Below, in pieces: positions 43,326 to 52,469 of a stretch of DNA of 64,000 nucleotides. The stretch covers positions 1 through 64,000 of the forward strand of contig NZ_DOEH01000032.1 of assembly GCF_003533305.1 (NCBI RefSeq). Direction: 5' to 3'. The position numbers and the translations under genes are program-made. Position 1 is the first letter of the stretch. Every line of letters starts with the position of its first letter. The notes beneath the pieces are model-generated. The model made no database searches. It saw only the letters and a list, made by a program, of their open reading frames with translations, and was not told the DNA's origin. Source of the DNA: Providencia sp. GTDB lineage: Bacteria > Pseudomonadota > Gammaproteobacteria > Enterobacterales > Enterobacteriaceae.

Positions 43326-43627
43326 TTAACCCTCATTGGAGAAATACGGTAATCACCCAGTAACTCATAAAAGCCTTGGGGTATTTTCTTTAGCTCCCTT
43401 GTGTCATACCAGAAACCAACCGCCAGCATTAAGGCTAATTTGATGATTGGCGTTATTGCTATGCCGTTTGAGTCATCCTCTGGAACGCTGTCATCATGTA
43501 ATGTTCTATTTAAATAATTACCTGCCTTTTCTTTAGCTGCTGATAGGTAACCCAACAAAAGAGCATCTTCATCTTCAGTATCAATGCGGCATTGCTGGCG
43601 TAGTTCCTCTATTGTTGGTAACGACAT
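43322..43627 (-). CDS. Head-tail connector protein (HK97 gp6-like)
   Basis: A 101-residue protein. The start MSLPTIEELRQQCRIDTEDEDALLLGYLSAAKEKAGNYLNRTL is the gp6-type connector. GGAGAA lies before this ATG. It forms the ring under the portal. Confidence 0.85.
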   Translation of the reverse strand: MSLPTIEELRQQCRIDTEDEDALLLGYLSAAKEKAGNYLNRTLHDDSVPEDDSNGIAITPIIKLALMLAVGFWYDTRELKKIPQGFYELLGDYRISPMRVK

Positions 43628-43660
43628 AAAATTCTCCAATAAAAAAGGCCGCTGAGCGAC

Positions 43661-44200
43661 CTATTCAATACTTGGCAATAACAATTGCCCCCTTTCTTCT
43701 ATCTCAACAATTCGATTGAGTAATTGAGGTTTTTTAATTCTACCCCATCGATTTAATAACCGACCCGACATGCTGGCCACATCCTTCTCTTTCATGAATT
43801 CGAGCATAACTTCATTTCGCTCTTGCTCCATGTTACGGATGTTGTTTGTAATCACATTAGCCATCCAGTTAAAAGCATTTATATATGCCACCTTAATTTT
43901 CATAGCTTCTTTCTTTGTGTACGACATAACTAGTAGCATCAAACCGTCTTTTCTTATTTTATAGAATTTCTGTGGCTTTCCATTTTGTAACTCGTTGTTT
44001 TTATAGCAAAGCTCAAAATTGAGCCCTGCATCAAACTCAGGAGGACATGCCTTTATTGTTCGCTCAATATCACGAATGACGTTCTTTGGCTCCTTACCAA
44101 ATGCTTTTGCCACGCAAAAACTATCAGTAATAGCCTCAGACCCAGACATAAAAACGATATCTCGAAAATCTATTCCATTTACAATTGTTGGATATTGCAT
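43661..44200 (-). CDS. rha: Rha family phage regulator
   Basis: A 179-residue Rha protein: VNGIDFRDIVFMSGSEAITDSFCVAKAFGKEPKNVIRDIE, then GKPQKFYKIRKDGLMLLVMSYTKKEAMKIKVAYINAFNWM, both typical of pRha. Rha proteins can control host-dependent phage growth. Its position inside the head operon between the capsid and connector genes is unusual; it is behind a terminator, so it may have its own promoter. Confidence 0.85.
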   Translation of the reverse strand: MQYPTIVNGIDFRDIVFMSGSEAITDSFCVAKAFGKEPKNVIRDIERTIKACPPEFDAGLNFELCYKNNELQNGKPQKFYKIRKDGLMLLVMSYTKKEAMKIKVAYINAFNWMANVITNNIRNMEQERNEVMLEFMKEKDVASMSGRLLNRWGRIKKPQLLNRIVEIEERGQLLLPSIE

Positions 44201-44360
44201 AATGTCTACCTTGATTTAGTAATGAATCCTTGCCGAAATAGGAAATCAGTCCATCGAAGCGACATCAGCTATAACTGATTACCTCAAAGACTCATTACCT
44301 AAATTTTGGCTCGATGATTTACATGTGAATGTGCTTTCGGTGCACAGAATGAAATGCATT

Positions 44361-44383
44361 AAAAAGGCGGCAATTAAGCCGCC
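44361..44383 (-). terminator. Terminator downstream of the capsid gene
   Basis: On the minus strand GGCGGC-TTAATT-GCCGCC is followed by TTTTT. It separates capsid from rha. Confidence 0.8.
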
Positions 44384-44400
44384 CTTAATAAGGGTTGTAA

Positions 44401-45609
44401 TTATTTCGCTGCTGCCGACTTCAGTAACTTCACAGCGTTACTATCAACCATCATTGAGCCAACACGTTTTGTGGTATAGAAATGCACAAAAGGTTTGTTG
44501 GTGTATGGGTCACGCAACATGCGAACGCCAATACGGTCAAGAATGGTGTAGCAACGTTTAAAGCTACCAAATGCAATCGGTGTTGCATCCGCGATCACGT
44601 CAGAAAACTGCTCATTTTCAGCAATACCGTAACCTAACAATGCTGAAGGTTGACCTAATTGTAAGCCCGGCTGCCACAAATAATTACCTTGGCTATCTTT
44701 CAGCGTACGCACTTGGAACAAGGTATTGTTGTTCATCATGAATTTAGCACCAGAGCGATACACTTTACGCATGGTGTAAATCAGTTTCATGATTTCATCG
44801 GCTGTGACTTCGGTTGGCTTTTTCAGTAACAGATGCTGTAATTTACCCCAATCGCGATCTTTATCAGTTTTGTCGTCACTGCCGTAGGCCAGCAAACCTT
44901 TTGGTTTTTTAGCTCCATCACCATTTGTGAATGCGGCCTCTTCTTGCTCCGCAAACTCAATCGCTAGCTCACTGGTAATAAATTGCTCAACATTAAAAAA
45001 GGCATCATCAAGCATGGCTTGGGTGGCTGCTGGGTTACCGTAAATTTCACCCCAAACCGGCTCAATAGAAGCAAGTTTTGAGGTATTGGTTTCTGGGCGC
45101 TTATCAACTTCACCCACCCAGCCACTATTGGTACCACCCTGATTAATGAGACGCTTAAAATTAGGCGTACCAACAGTGACTACATTACACTCTTGGCGCA
45201 TTACCACTTCATCACGTAACATGCTGATGATATTACGGTCCAACTCTTCCGGTACCGCATAACCACCATCAGGATCGGAGCCGACTTGCATCGCTTTTCG
45301 CTCTAATTCCGCAAGGCCATCATCTTTACCTTTACGAACAAATAGGTCGAACGCCGTTTTATGCTCTGCGACATCTTTATTGGCCGCGCTGCCATCGGGA
45401 CGTTTTACTGCGGCAAGTTCAGCTTCCAAATTAGTTTTAAGCTCATCTAACTCCGATAGTTTGCCATTTAATGTTTCAACCGTTTCAGACAACTTGCCTT
45501 TTTCTGCTTCAATAGCGTCAATACGCTTATTGTTTTTTTCCTGAAATTCAGCAAATTGACCTTTCAGCTCCTGCGCAACTTCACTAACATCTTTATGATC
45601 TACAGCCAT
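44401..45609 (-). CDS. Major capsid protein (HK97 fold)
   Basis: A 402-residue HK97-type capsid. The first about 100 residues are a coiled-coil delta/scaffold domain (QEKNNKRIDAIEAEKGKLSETVETLNGKLSELDELKTNLE). The mature part begins near residue 110, with GGYAVPEELD, FMMNNNTLFQVRTLKDSQGNYLW and the end RVGSMMVDSNAVKLL. A protease gene precedes it, as expected for cleavage. Confidence 0.93.
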   Translation of the reverse strand: MAVDHKDVSEVAQELKGQFAEFQEKNNKRIDAIEAEKGKLSETVETLNGKLSELDELKTNLEAELAAVKRPDGSAANKDVAEHKTAFDLFVRKGKDDGLAELERKAMQVGSDPDGGYAVPEELDRNIISMLRDEVVMRQECNVVTVGTPNFKRLINQGGTNSGWVGEVDKRPETNTSKLASIEPVWGEIYGNPAATQAMLDDAFFNVEQFITSELAIEFAEQEEAAFTNGDGAKKPKGLLAYGSDDKTDKDRDWGKLQHLLLKKPTEVTADEIMKLIYTMRKVYRSGAKFMMNNNTLFQVRTLKDSQGNYLWQPGLQLGQPSALLGYGIAENEQFSDVIADATPIAFGSFKRCYTILDRIGVRMLRDPYTNKPFVHFYTTKRVGSMMVDSNAVKLLKSAAAK

Positions 45610-45623
45610 AATGTGTACCTTTA

Positions 45624-46274
45624 TTATTTAAAAATGGATTTCAATGTATCGATAGCGTCTTGCTCAACATCACGCAGAGAAAGTGCATCGTAGCCTTTAG
45701 CCATAAAGGCCTTAGCTTGTGTTCGCGAAAGCCCAACATCGCGCAGGACTCGCTCAATACTTTTTTGTGAGGGTAATTCGCCACGAGCAAATGCCGATTT
45801 CACATCACTAACTCGGGCTTCATCATTCGACGGGAACGTCACTAAACTCACTTCCCATAGGTCGATTTCTTTTAGCAAAAAAGCATCTTTGTTACGGTCA
45901 TACTCCCAATCTTTGAGGATGTACCCAATAGAAAGGCCGGATAATGATCCGGCCTTCATGTGTGCATGTGCGCGTTTAGATAGGGGGTCGTCGTCAATTA
46001 ACAAGCGCCCTTTCACATAAAGCCCGGTATCGTCCTCGCGCATCTCAGTATAAATACCAATAGGCTCTGCCATTTGATGCTGCCAAAGTAATGCAGGTAA
46101 TGACCCCTTTTCTTTCCACTGATTAAGTGAATTGAGGAATGCACCGGGCATCACAATATCGGCATAACTATCTTTCACGCCGAAAACTGAGCCGTATCCT
46201 TCAAACTCCCCCGAGTCGCTAACTGACTTAATTTTCAGTGGCACATCAAGCCGTTGTTTCGTCATCGTCGGCAT
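45624..46274 (-). CDS. Prohead protease (HK97 gp4-like)
   Basis: A 216-residue HK97-family U35 serine protease. GYGSVFGVKDSYADIVMPGAF, LLWQHQMAEPIG (with the catalytic histidine) and GSLSGLSIGY (with the catalytic serine) are the expected blocks. It overlaps the portal gene by 29 bases. Confidence 0.9.
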   Translation of the reverse strand: MPTMTKQRLDVPLKIKSVSDSGEFEGYGSVFGVKDSYADIVMPGAFLNSLNQWKEKGSLPALLWQHQMAEPIGIYTEMREDDTGLYVKGRLLIDDDPLSKRAHAHMKAGSLSGLSIGYILKDWEYDRNKDAFLLKEIDLWEVSLVTFPSNDEARVSDVKSAFARGELPSQKSIERVLRDVGLSRTQAKAFMAKGYDALSLRDVEQDAIDTLKSIFK

Positions 46275-47475
46275 GCGTTTTTCCCTCCTGTTTTTGGGAT
46301 TCAGGCTTGGTTGTCATGTTCATTGGTGTGAGATAGACGTCACCGCCCTCACGAGGGTTAAGCTCTTCAAGTTCACGGCATTCATTCGGGGAGTAGATCC
46401 CCCAATTGATACCCGTCGAATACGCTTCAAATCGTGATTTCATGTCTCCGCGTAATAGCGCACCCGTATTGAATTTGGCGTAAAAAGTCCCCTGCTTGCT
46501 GGATTTAACTAAACCTGCATTAATACGCTGCTCAATTCGAGTAAGGTAAGGGACTAAGGAGTAATTGATAAACCCGATCCCGAGATTTTCGATATTATTG
46601 AAAGTAGCTCTGTCGGTGTTTTGAACCATGTGAAGCGGGACACGAAAAATACGGCAAATCTCCTCGAGCTGAAATTTGCGTGTTTCTAAAAATTGGGCAT
46701 CCTCCGCTGATAGGCTAATTTGTTGCCATTTCAGCCCCATTTCTAGAATCATCGGTTTATGAGCATTCGCCAGTCCCTGATGCCTATCCGCAAAATCTTC
46801 TTTCAAGCGCTCATAAGCATCATCTTTTAAATATTGTTCTGTTTGCAACACACCACTCGTTACCGCGCCATTACCAAATAATCGAGAGCCGTGCTCCTCT
46901 GTCGCTAGCCCTAGTCCAATCGCCTGTTTTGCGTAGGCGATAGGGCTTAAGCCCGTTAAACCATCCAACGTAAATATACGAACATGCCAAATATCTGCTT
47001 GCGATAGTGTTTCACTTTTACCGTTAGGGAATGTCACGTTATATTCAGGTTCCCAATTACTATTTAGCTTTGGTGTGACTGAACTCGGATTTAAAGGAAG
47101 CAACTCAACGACTTCACCTAACGCACGAACTTTATAGGCATAAAAATTGCCCCTTAAGCACAAGCAAGCAACTAATAGCTCCCAAAATTCTTGAGAGGTC
47201 ATATAGTTGTTAGGTTTCACGGATATGAGTTTGTGGACTCTTTCGCGTGTCGCTCGTTTATTTCCTATTTCCAGTTGCTCATACAAAGAACAAGGCAACA
47301 TGCCGACTGATTCAGCCAGCACCCGAACGCAGCTGAATACGGCCGTTAATTGCATCGCCAACTGTGGGTTAACCCGACGCCCAGAAAACGTATTATAAGA
47401 AAGGCCAATTAACTCACTGAGTTCATGTGATGTCATATCGTCATTGGATTTCCGAAACAGACCAGGAAAGAACAT
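46246..47475 (-). CDS. Portal protein (HK97-type)
   Basis: A 409-residue portal: YNTFSGRRVNPQLAMQLTAVFSCVRVLAESVGMLPCSLYE near the start, FGNGAVTSGVLQTE and YSTGINWGIYSPNECRELEELNPREGGDVYLTPMNM at the end. It forms the dodecameric DNA channel. The C-terminal tail is polar. Confidence 0.92.
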   Translation of the reverse strand: MFFPGLFRKSNDDMTSHELSELIGLSYNTFSGRRVNPQLAMQLTAVFSCVRVLAESVGMLPCSLYEQLEIGNKRATRERVHKLISVKPNNYMTSQEFWELLVACLCLRGNFYAYKVRALGEVVELLPLNPSSVTPKLNSNWEPEYNVTFPNGKSETLSQADIWHVRIFTLDGLTGLSPIAYAKQAIGLGLATEEHGSRLFGNGAVTSGVLQTEQYLKDDAYERLKEDFADRHQGLANAHKPMILEMGLKWQQISLSAEDAQFLETRKFQLEEICRIFRVPLHMVQNTDRATFNNIENLGIGFINYSLVPYLTRIEQRINAGLVKSSKQGTFYAKFNTGALLRGDMKSRFEAYSTGINWGIYSPNECRELEELNPREGGDVYLTPMNMTTKPESQKQEGKTHADDDETTA

Positions 47476-47477
47476 AA

Positions 47478-47654
47478 TTACTCCTTATCGGCTTTCGGTT
47501 GGCTCATTGCTTTTGAAACTAAATAGGACCATACAAGACATAAGCTACCGCCAGTTATGTAGCCAATGGGTGGATATATCAGCCAAGCACCAAATGACAA
47601 TAAAAAGGCACCAGCAATCCCAACCAGTAAGGCTGTTATTGTTAAAAATTTCAT
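47478..47654 (-). CDS. Small membrane protein between terminase and portal
   Basis: A 58-residue protein with two hydrophobic segments (FLTITALLVGIAGAFLLSFGAWLIY and ITGGSLCLVWSYLV). The ATG has AAGGAAA upstream, and its stop is just before the portal start (GGAG within its last codons). Small proteins in this place are common in HK97-type phages; no function known. Confidence 0.65.
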   Translation of the reverse strand: MKFLTITALLVGIAGAFLLSFGAWLIYPPIGYITGGSLCLVWSYLVSKAMSQPKADKE

Positions 47655-47663
47655 CGCGTTTCC

Positions 47664-49394
47664 TTAAAGGGATCGTAGACCTCTAGAGGCTAAAACATCA
47701 GACAAGCTTTGCTCTTGTTCACCACCGCCCACCAATTGACGGCTTTTCGCAGTAAACATCGCTACCGGCCCATCGATTTTATTTTCAGGGGTCGATTTGT
47801 TCGGGAAGATATTTTCGTTTTTGTCGGGCTTGACTGTGACGTTTGAAAGCATCCATCCCATCATAGGGTTGTGATCATGGTGAAATTTACCCGAATACAC
47901 ATCAGCCTGAACACTTTTCATCGCTTCTGACATGTTTTTCACTGTCTGTGCGACTTCCACCAGCGGCACACCTTCTTCGGCTAGTCGGCGAGAAAATTGC
48001 ACTGCGCTCCATGGGTCAAAGCCCAACTCACGCACTTCGTCACCTTCGCACCATTTAAGAATGTCATCTTTGATAATGTCATGGTCAATAACTTCGCCAC
48101 CAGTGAGCTCTAGGTGTCCCATCTTCTCCCACTTGCGATAAAGTTCCGCAATATGCTTAGGCGCCGTTTCAATACGATCTTCAGGTATCCAAAATTTGCA
48201 CTTAATATGCGTTTTACCCTGATTGTCCTCGTACATTTTGATTGCTGCAGCAACGTCAATTTTGCTGGCCAAGTCCACACCCACCCAAACAGGGTAATTT
48301 TTCAACTCATCATCGGGCGCATTTACGGGGCATTTGTCCCACTTACCCATGTCCATCCAAACCGATTCCGCATTTACCCACTTATTTAAATGCTTAGTCA
48401 GAAAGTTAGGCCGCGCAGCAACTTGCTCTTTGGCTTTTTTGGCGAGCCGGCGCATATCATCAAACCGCTTACAGACACCCAGCCCCGGATTGGCTTTTAT
48501 CCAAACCGATTCATCAAAATCACCATCTTTCTCATCGAGTGTATAAATGATCGCGAAAAACGTATCATCTTCAACAACACCCGTGAGCACTTTGATTGCG
48601 TAGTCTCTTAGTTCATAACAAATACCCTCTTTATTAAATCCCGAGGTAGTTATGGCAAAAAGCAGAGACTGCAAACGTGCACCGGTTGCTGTTTCTAGAA
48701 CATCCCACACATCACGGGTTTTATGTGCGTGCAACTCATCGACAATCCCGCAGTGAATATTTAAGCCGTCGAGGTTATTCGCATCACTGGAAAGCGGCTC
48801 AAATTTAGAAGCGGTTCGCTCCTGGTATATGGCGAGTTTGTTGTAATCAAATAGGCGTCCAAGTGTGGCTTTTGCCTTTTTAATCATGTTCTTTGCATCT
48901 TCAAATACAATACGAGCCTGATCGCGAGTCGTCGCAGCTGAATAAACTTCAGCCCCACCCTCACCATCAGCGCCTGTCATGTATAAACCGATGCCACTTG
49001 AAAGCGTTGATTTGGCATTTTTACGGGCTACTTCATTAAATGCCGTTCTGAATCGACGAACAAGCACCGTATCGCCATCGTCATCTAGAACCTGCTCACC
49101 GGTTAGCTCATCAATCAATGGAATAACAAAACCAAAGATATTAATCAGTATAAAAGTATGCCAAGGCATTAAATCAATGGGCTTTCCTGCCAGCGCCCCT
49201 TTGACGTGAGGAATAAAGTTATAAAAGTCGAGTATGTGCTGTGCGCGGTCTTCAATGAAATAGATGCCACGCTCAGGGCCATGCTCTAGATCATTCAAAA
49301 ACCGTTGGCACGCCAAACGCACCAATTCGCACGCAACAATTTCTCCAGCGACGACCTGTTCGGCGTACTGAATTCCATCTGTTACGATTGCCAT
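47664..49394 (-). CDS. Terminase large subunit
   Basis: A 576-residue terminase: an ATPase domain (the Walker A region FNEVARKNAKSTLSSGIGLYM; the Walker B-like CGIVDELHAHKTRDVWD) and a nuclease domain (VGVDLASKIDVAAAI; GEVIDHDIIKDDILKWCEG; LGFDPWSAVQ). It pairs with the P27-type small subunit upstream. HK97-like terminases of this group cut at cos with help from an HNH protein. Confidence 0.93.
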   Translation of the reverse strand: MAIVTDGIQYAEQVVAGEIVACELVRLACQRFLNDLEHGPERGIYFIEDRAQHILDFYNFIPHVKGALAGKPIDLMPWHTFILINIFGFVIPLIDELTGEQVLDDDGDTVLVRRFRTAFNEVARKNAKSTLSSGIGLYMTGADGEGGAEVYSAATTRDQARIVFEDAKNMIKKAKATLGRLFDYNKLAIYQERTASKFEPLSSDANNLDGLNIHCGIVDELHAHKTRDVWDVLETATGARLQSLLFAITTSGFNKEGICYELRDYAIKVLTGVVEDDTFFAIIYTLDEKDGDFDESVWIKANPGLGVCKRFDDMRRLAKKAKEQVAARPNFLTKHLNKWVNAESVWMDMGKWDKCPVNAPDDELKNYPVWVGVDLASKIDVAAAIKMYEDNQGKTHIKCKFWIPEDRIETAPKHIAELYRKWEKMGHLELTGGEVIDHDIIKDDILKWCEGDEVRELGFDPWSAVQFSRRLAEEGVPLVEVAQTVKNMSEAMKSVQADVYSGKFHHDHNPMMGWMLSNVTVKPDKNENIFPNKSTPENKIDGPVAMFTAKSRQLVGGGEQEQSLSDVLASRGLRSL

Positions 49395-49397
49395 TCA

Positions 49398-49868
49398 TCA
49401 TTTGCGCTTTTTCAAAAATGCATCAAGTGGATCTTCCTGTTCAGGGCCTTTTACATTCACCTTAGTTCGTGCCGATGGGGTCATGCCAAACTCGCTAAGC
49501 ATTGCCCTGATCCGCTTCCATACATCCGCCTTCATAATTGCGGCTGGATGCGCTTTGATCATCAATCCGCTTTCGGTGTTGTTTTTATAAGTGTATCCCT
49601 CCTCATCAAGCACTTCACAGTGGTGGCGATATTCAACATAAGCTTCCACCAGCAATTCAAGTGCCTTGGCATCGAGTTGACTCATCACACCTAATGCGTT
49701 GAGCTCTTCTCCAATTTTCTTAAACCAATACTTTCCGCGCTTATCAAAATACTTCGGCGTTGGGGGTACCCCTGACGGAGGTTTCGGTTCATTTTTATTA
49801 ATGGGTCTTTTTGATGGGTTACCCCTCACTAATTGCAGGTGTGACGGGGTTTTAGGTGGTCCAGCCAT
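49398..49868 (-). CDS. Terminase small subunit (P27 family)
   Basis: A 156-residue P27-type small subunit: MAGPPKTPSHLQLVRGNPSKRPINKNEPKPPSG, then a helical domain ending in a basic tail. The ATG at 49868 has AGGAGG upstream; a GTG nine bases earlier is an alternative. Confidence 0.88.
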   Translation of the reverse strand: MAGPPKTPSHLQLVRGNPSKRPINKNEPKPPSGVPPTPKYFDKRGKYWFKKIGEELNALGVMSQLDAKALELLVEAYVEYRHHCEVLDEEGYTYKNNTESGLMIKAHPAAIMKADVWKRIRAMLSEFGMTPSARTKVNVKGPEQEDPLDAFLKKRK

Positions 49869-49877
49869 GATAGGCAC

Positions 49878-50056
49878 CTCCTATTAATAATTGCTTTGGG
49901 GAACCCCAAAAAAAGTTTTCTAACCTGCGGCGATATAACAAAAGGTAAGGCGGCGGTACTTTAGGGCGAGAGTGGTAGAGATTTTACCCGCCCCTCCCTG
50001 CTATTGATAATCATTATCATTTACGTGATATCTTAAATTAATTAATTATAATTCAA
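49878..50056. other. Probable cos region
   Basis: A gap between HNH and small terminase with a purine- and GC-rich stretch (about 49924-49999), then a Fur-like box and AT-rich repeats (50033-50062). In P27/HNH phages the cos site is near this place. The exact cut cannot be read by eye. Confidence 0.4.
50000..50018. promoter_or_regulatory. Fur-like box in the prophage
   Basis: GCTATTGATAATCATTATC matches the Fur consensus at 17 of 19 positions. It lies in the terminase/HNH gap, with no obvious iron gene next to it. Confidence 0.5.
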
Positions 50057-50410
50057 TTAATTATGAATTCTTTCTGTTGCTGTCTTACGTCTATGACATG
50101 GCCAGCACAATGACTGGAGATTACTATCGTCATCAGTACCACCATGCGCTTTAGGTTTGATGTGGTCGACTGTCTTGGCTTCTACTGCCAGCCCTTGGTT
50201 TAAGTGGTCTTGGCACAGATACTTATCGCGCTTTAGCACTCGTTCGCGTATCTTATCCCACTTAGCCCCATAACCACGTTGGTGTCGGCTCTTGCCTTGC
50301 TGGTGGGATTCCCAGCCTGTATTCATGTGCTCATCACAATAACCACTGCGATCTATTGTTGTCTTGCTACAGCCATGTTTACGGCAAGCACGCGGTATGC
50401 GAGGTGGCAT
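50057..50410 (-). CDS. HNH endonuclease
   Basis: A 117-residue phage HNH nuclease: MPPRIPRACRKHGCSKTTIDRSGYCDEH (two-cysteine zinc site), then WDKIRERVLKRDKYLCQDHLNQGLAVEAKTVDHIKPKAHGG and LQSLCWPCHRRKTA (ββα-metal core). HNH proteins beside P27 terminase aid cos cleavage. The ATG at 50410 matches the usual start. Confidence 0.87.
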   Translation of the reverse strand: MPPRIPRACRKHGCSKTTIDRSGYCDEHMNTGWESHQQGKSRHQRGYGAKWDKIRERVLKRDKYLCQDHLNQGLAVEAKTVDHIKPKAHGGTDDDSNLQSLCWPCHRRKTATERIHN

Positions 50411-51027
50411 TACAACCACCCAGATTTAGCCGATTGAATGTCAGCGCGAACCTGTTCGATAGCACTAGCCATAGCCATATCAGAGCTAGCTTGCGTATGC
50501 TGCATTGCTATAATTAAAGATTGTAGTTGCTTGAACTCAGACTCAACCTGTTGCTTATACTTATCGAACTCAGACTCTTCATGAGATATTGATTCGCTAA
50601 TACTTGCAATAGTAGCTTTAGCCGCTTTGCTTAGTGGTACAGCTTCTAACTTATCAACATAGACAACGCCGCCACCTTCACTCACATCAAGCTTAGCTAT
50701 AGCGGATGATTGCTCGTGGTTATCATTAATACCTGTGGTTATTTCAAACCGCGCTTGCTCAGCACCTCTTCTAGCGCCTTCTTTTGCAGCTTTTTGCATG
50801 GCATCGCTAATGGTTGTCGATGTTATGAATGCGCTATTAATAAACACCTGTCCGTCATTAACGCCAAAGTATGGATCAATAACAAACCCACCTTTCGCTG
50901 GCTCCTTCAGTCCTGTTCTGACCATTAGCCCAGCAATACGTTTTAACTGTGCTTCTAACTTATCTAAGTCAGTGCTATCGACTGATATCTTTATAGATAG
51001 GGTGGCTATTTCTTTTTTATCTGACAT
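50410..51027 (-). CDS. Free-standing gpJ-end-like (DUF1983-type) protein
   Basis: A 205-residue protein. Its N-terminus (TLSIKISVDSTDLDKLEAQLKRIAG) is like tail tip segments. GGFVIDPYFGVNDGQVFINSAFITSTTISD resembles the DUF1983 part of gpJ here (PVFFVENGQVFINEAFIN). A helical end rich in E/S/Q follows. The gene is behind the late lysis genes, away from the tail operon. GGAGA before the ATG. It overlaps the HNH start by one base. Confidence 0.7.
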   Translation of the reverse strand: MSDKKEIATLSIKISVDSTDLDKLEAQLKRIAGLMVRTGLKEPAKGGFVIDPYFGVNDGQVFINSAFITSTTISDAMQKAAKEGARRGAEQARFEITTGINDNHEQSSAIAKLDVSEGGGVVYVDKLEAVPLSKAAKATIASISESISHEESEFDKYKQQVESEFKQLQSLIIAMQHTQASSDMAMASAIEQVRADIQSAKSGWL

Positions 51028-51043
51028 GACTGTCTCCATAAAT

Positions 51044-51078
51044 GAAAAAGCCATCGGTGGTTAACTGATGGCTTTTTC
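51044..51078. terminator. Bidirectional terminator
   Basis: AAAAAGCCATCGGT pairs with ACTGATGGCTTTTT, between the gpJ-end-like gene and the two-helix membrane gene on the minus strand. Confidence 0.8.
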
Positions 51079-51115
51079 ATATAATTTAAATTTTTAATCT
51101 AAGGTTATTTATGCG

Positions 51116-51379
51116 CTACTTCACGTCATTATTTTTACTTTTATAATTATCATTTCTTTTTATATTGATTTTTCGATAGGAATGGATACGGTAAGCTCGC
51201 AACAATCCATTTACAGTCCACACTGAAAGAATAACCACTACAGTCACAGGCCAAATAAGAGCAAAAAATATAGCACCGATAAAAGGAGTTTTTTCTACTC
51301 GCTGATGAAATCGAAAATAAAAGAGTAGAAGTACAAAGCCCAGTATTACGCCAGAAGCCCAAACAATCGTAATGTCCAC
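51116..51379 (-). CDS. Small membrane protein
   Basis: An 87-residue protein with two hydrophobic segments (ASGVILGFVLLLFYF and GAIFFALIWPVTVVVILSVW), then a very basic tail (YRKINIKRNDNYKSKNN). I do not recognise a family. Possibly a moron behind the late operon. Confidence 0.6.
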   Translation of the reverse strand: MDITIVWASGVILGFVLLLFYFRFHQRVEKTPFIGAIFFALIWPVTVVVILSVWTVNGLLRAYRIHSYRKINIKRNDNYKSKNNDVK

Positions 51380-51689
51380 AAAATAGCCTTTAAAATTTAA
51401 GCCACCAAACCTATTATTCTCATTTTATAATACTAAAAATATTTCAGCCAACGATTCTTTCTAAGAATGGCTGCAAATCTATCTATTTAGCCTATCTTAC
51501 TAATCCTGCAAAGGCGATATGCTCCCATATGTAATATAACTAACAATTACTTCACGCCTTTATCGATTATCCATTCCGTATTTAGTAACAATTCATTAAT
51601 AGATTAATTAAATATTGTTGATATTATTCACATACCCATTTGACATTTGGGTTATTCATAAACAAAAAATTAATATTATTTAATCTATT
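51380..51689. other. Gap with no recognised gene
   Basis: About 310 AT-rich bases between the small membrane gene and a hairpin; only short open frames are present. Confidence 0.4.
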
Positions 51690-51713
51690 CCCCTGCTTAC
51701 AGGGGCTTTTTTT
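51690..51713 (+). terminator. Terminator-like hairpin
   Basis: CCCCTG-CTTA-CAGGGG followed by CTTTTTTT on the plus strand. No plus-strand gene precedes it, so it may end an unseen small RNA or be remnant. Confidence 0.6.
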
Positions 51714-51783
51714 GTTCTTTCGAAATGCTTTTATCCAACTCTTCACAAAATTGCTCTGGTCCATCGAAGCCTTGTGTTGCCAT
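51697..51783 (-). CDS. Possible 28-residue ORF
   Basis: A short frame MATQGFDGPEQFCEELDK... with GGAAAA upstream, ending in the hairpin at 51690-51713. The acidic start reads like a phage small protein, but length and context make it weak. Confidence 0.3.
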   Translation of the reverse strand: MATQGFDGPEQFCEELDKSISKEQKKPL

Positions 51784-51797
51784 GATATTTTTCCATT

Positions 51798-51820
51798 AAA
51801 AAGCCCGCTCTTGGCAGGCT
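51798..51820 (-). terminator. Terminator
   Basis: On the minus strand AGCCTGC pairs with GCGGGCT (one G-T pair), followed by TTTTT, just after the gene at 51843. Confidence 0.65.
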
Positions 51821-51842
51821 GTTGTATATCATCTTAGGTTTA

Positions 51843-52055
51843 TTATTTAGTTGGACTCTTACTATTTACTATATCAATTCTTATTTTCAGTATAGACGAT
51901 AACGCCTTCATAGAATAAACCTGTAGTTGTAATAATTCCTTATCATTGACTGATAATTTACTAAACATTCTACTTTGAACAAATTTGGATAAATATTCTA
52001 TCCTTAAACTCAAAAGCGCAGAATCATTCAAAAGCTGTTGTTTTCTATTTTTCAT
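51843..52055 (-). CDS. Small phage protein (crAss001_48-like)
   Basis: A 70-residue helical protein (RIEYLSKFVQSRMFSKLSVNDKELLQLQVYSMKALSSILKIRI). The L-x-x-Q-x-x-x-M-x-x-x-x-x-I-L-x-x-R-I pattern resembles small proteins named after crAss001_48. The start at 52055 is uncertain; an earlier ATG is at 52106. Confidence 0.5.
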   Translation of the reverse strand: MKNRKQQLLNDSALLSLRIEYLSKFVQSRMFSKLSVNDKELLQLQVYSMKALSSILKIRIDIVNSKSPTK

Positions 52056-52106
52056 CTTAGTTTTTAGAGACAATATGCTTGTTGTATTTCGGGTTTGAAG
52101 TAACAA

Positions 52107-52469
52107 AACTAATTACACGATATACGTGTATGAAAAAAATAACAATATAGGTATTAATACTTAGTAAATTTCACTATACATAATATAAATAATATTTACA
52201 TAACAAAGAATTTATTTTTACCCTCTTAACTTGACTTAATTTAACCATTGTGAAGATTAATGATATTAGTAAAGTATTTTGCTATTTATTTACCTTAATC
52301 TGATATATTAGAGGTATATCTATCAATAATAGAACGGGGTTTCTTTGAATCTCACTCTACCTACAATATAGATAACTCCTTAAGCTATATTAACCCAGAC
52401 TCAGTAATTAAATAAGCTATTGCAGAGTTAGAGTAATCTATTTATTGCTGTTTAAAGTTCAAAACATAT
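52107..52469. other. AT-rich gap between Rz and downstream genes
   Basis: About 360 bases without a recognised gene. An imperfect inverted repeat (ACACGATATACGTGT) is at 52116-52130. Confidence 0.4.
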
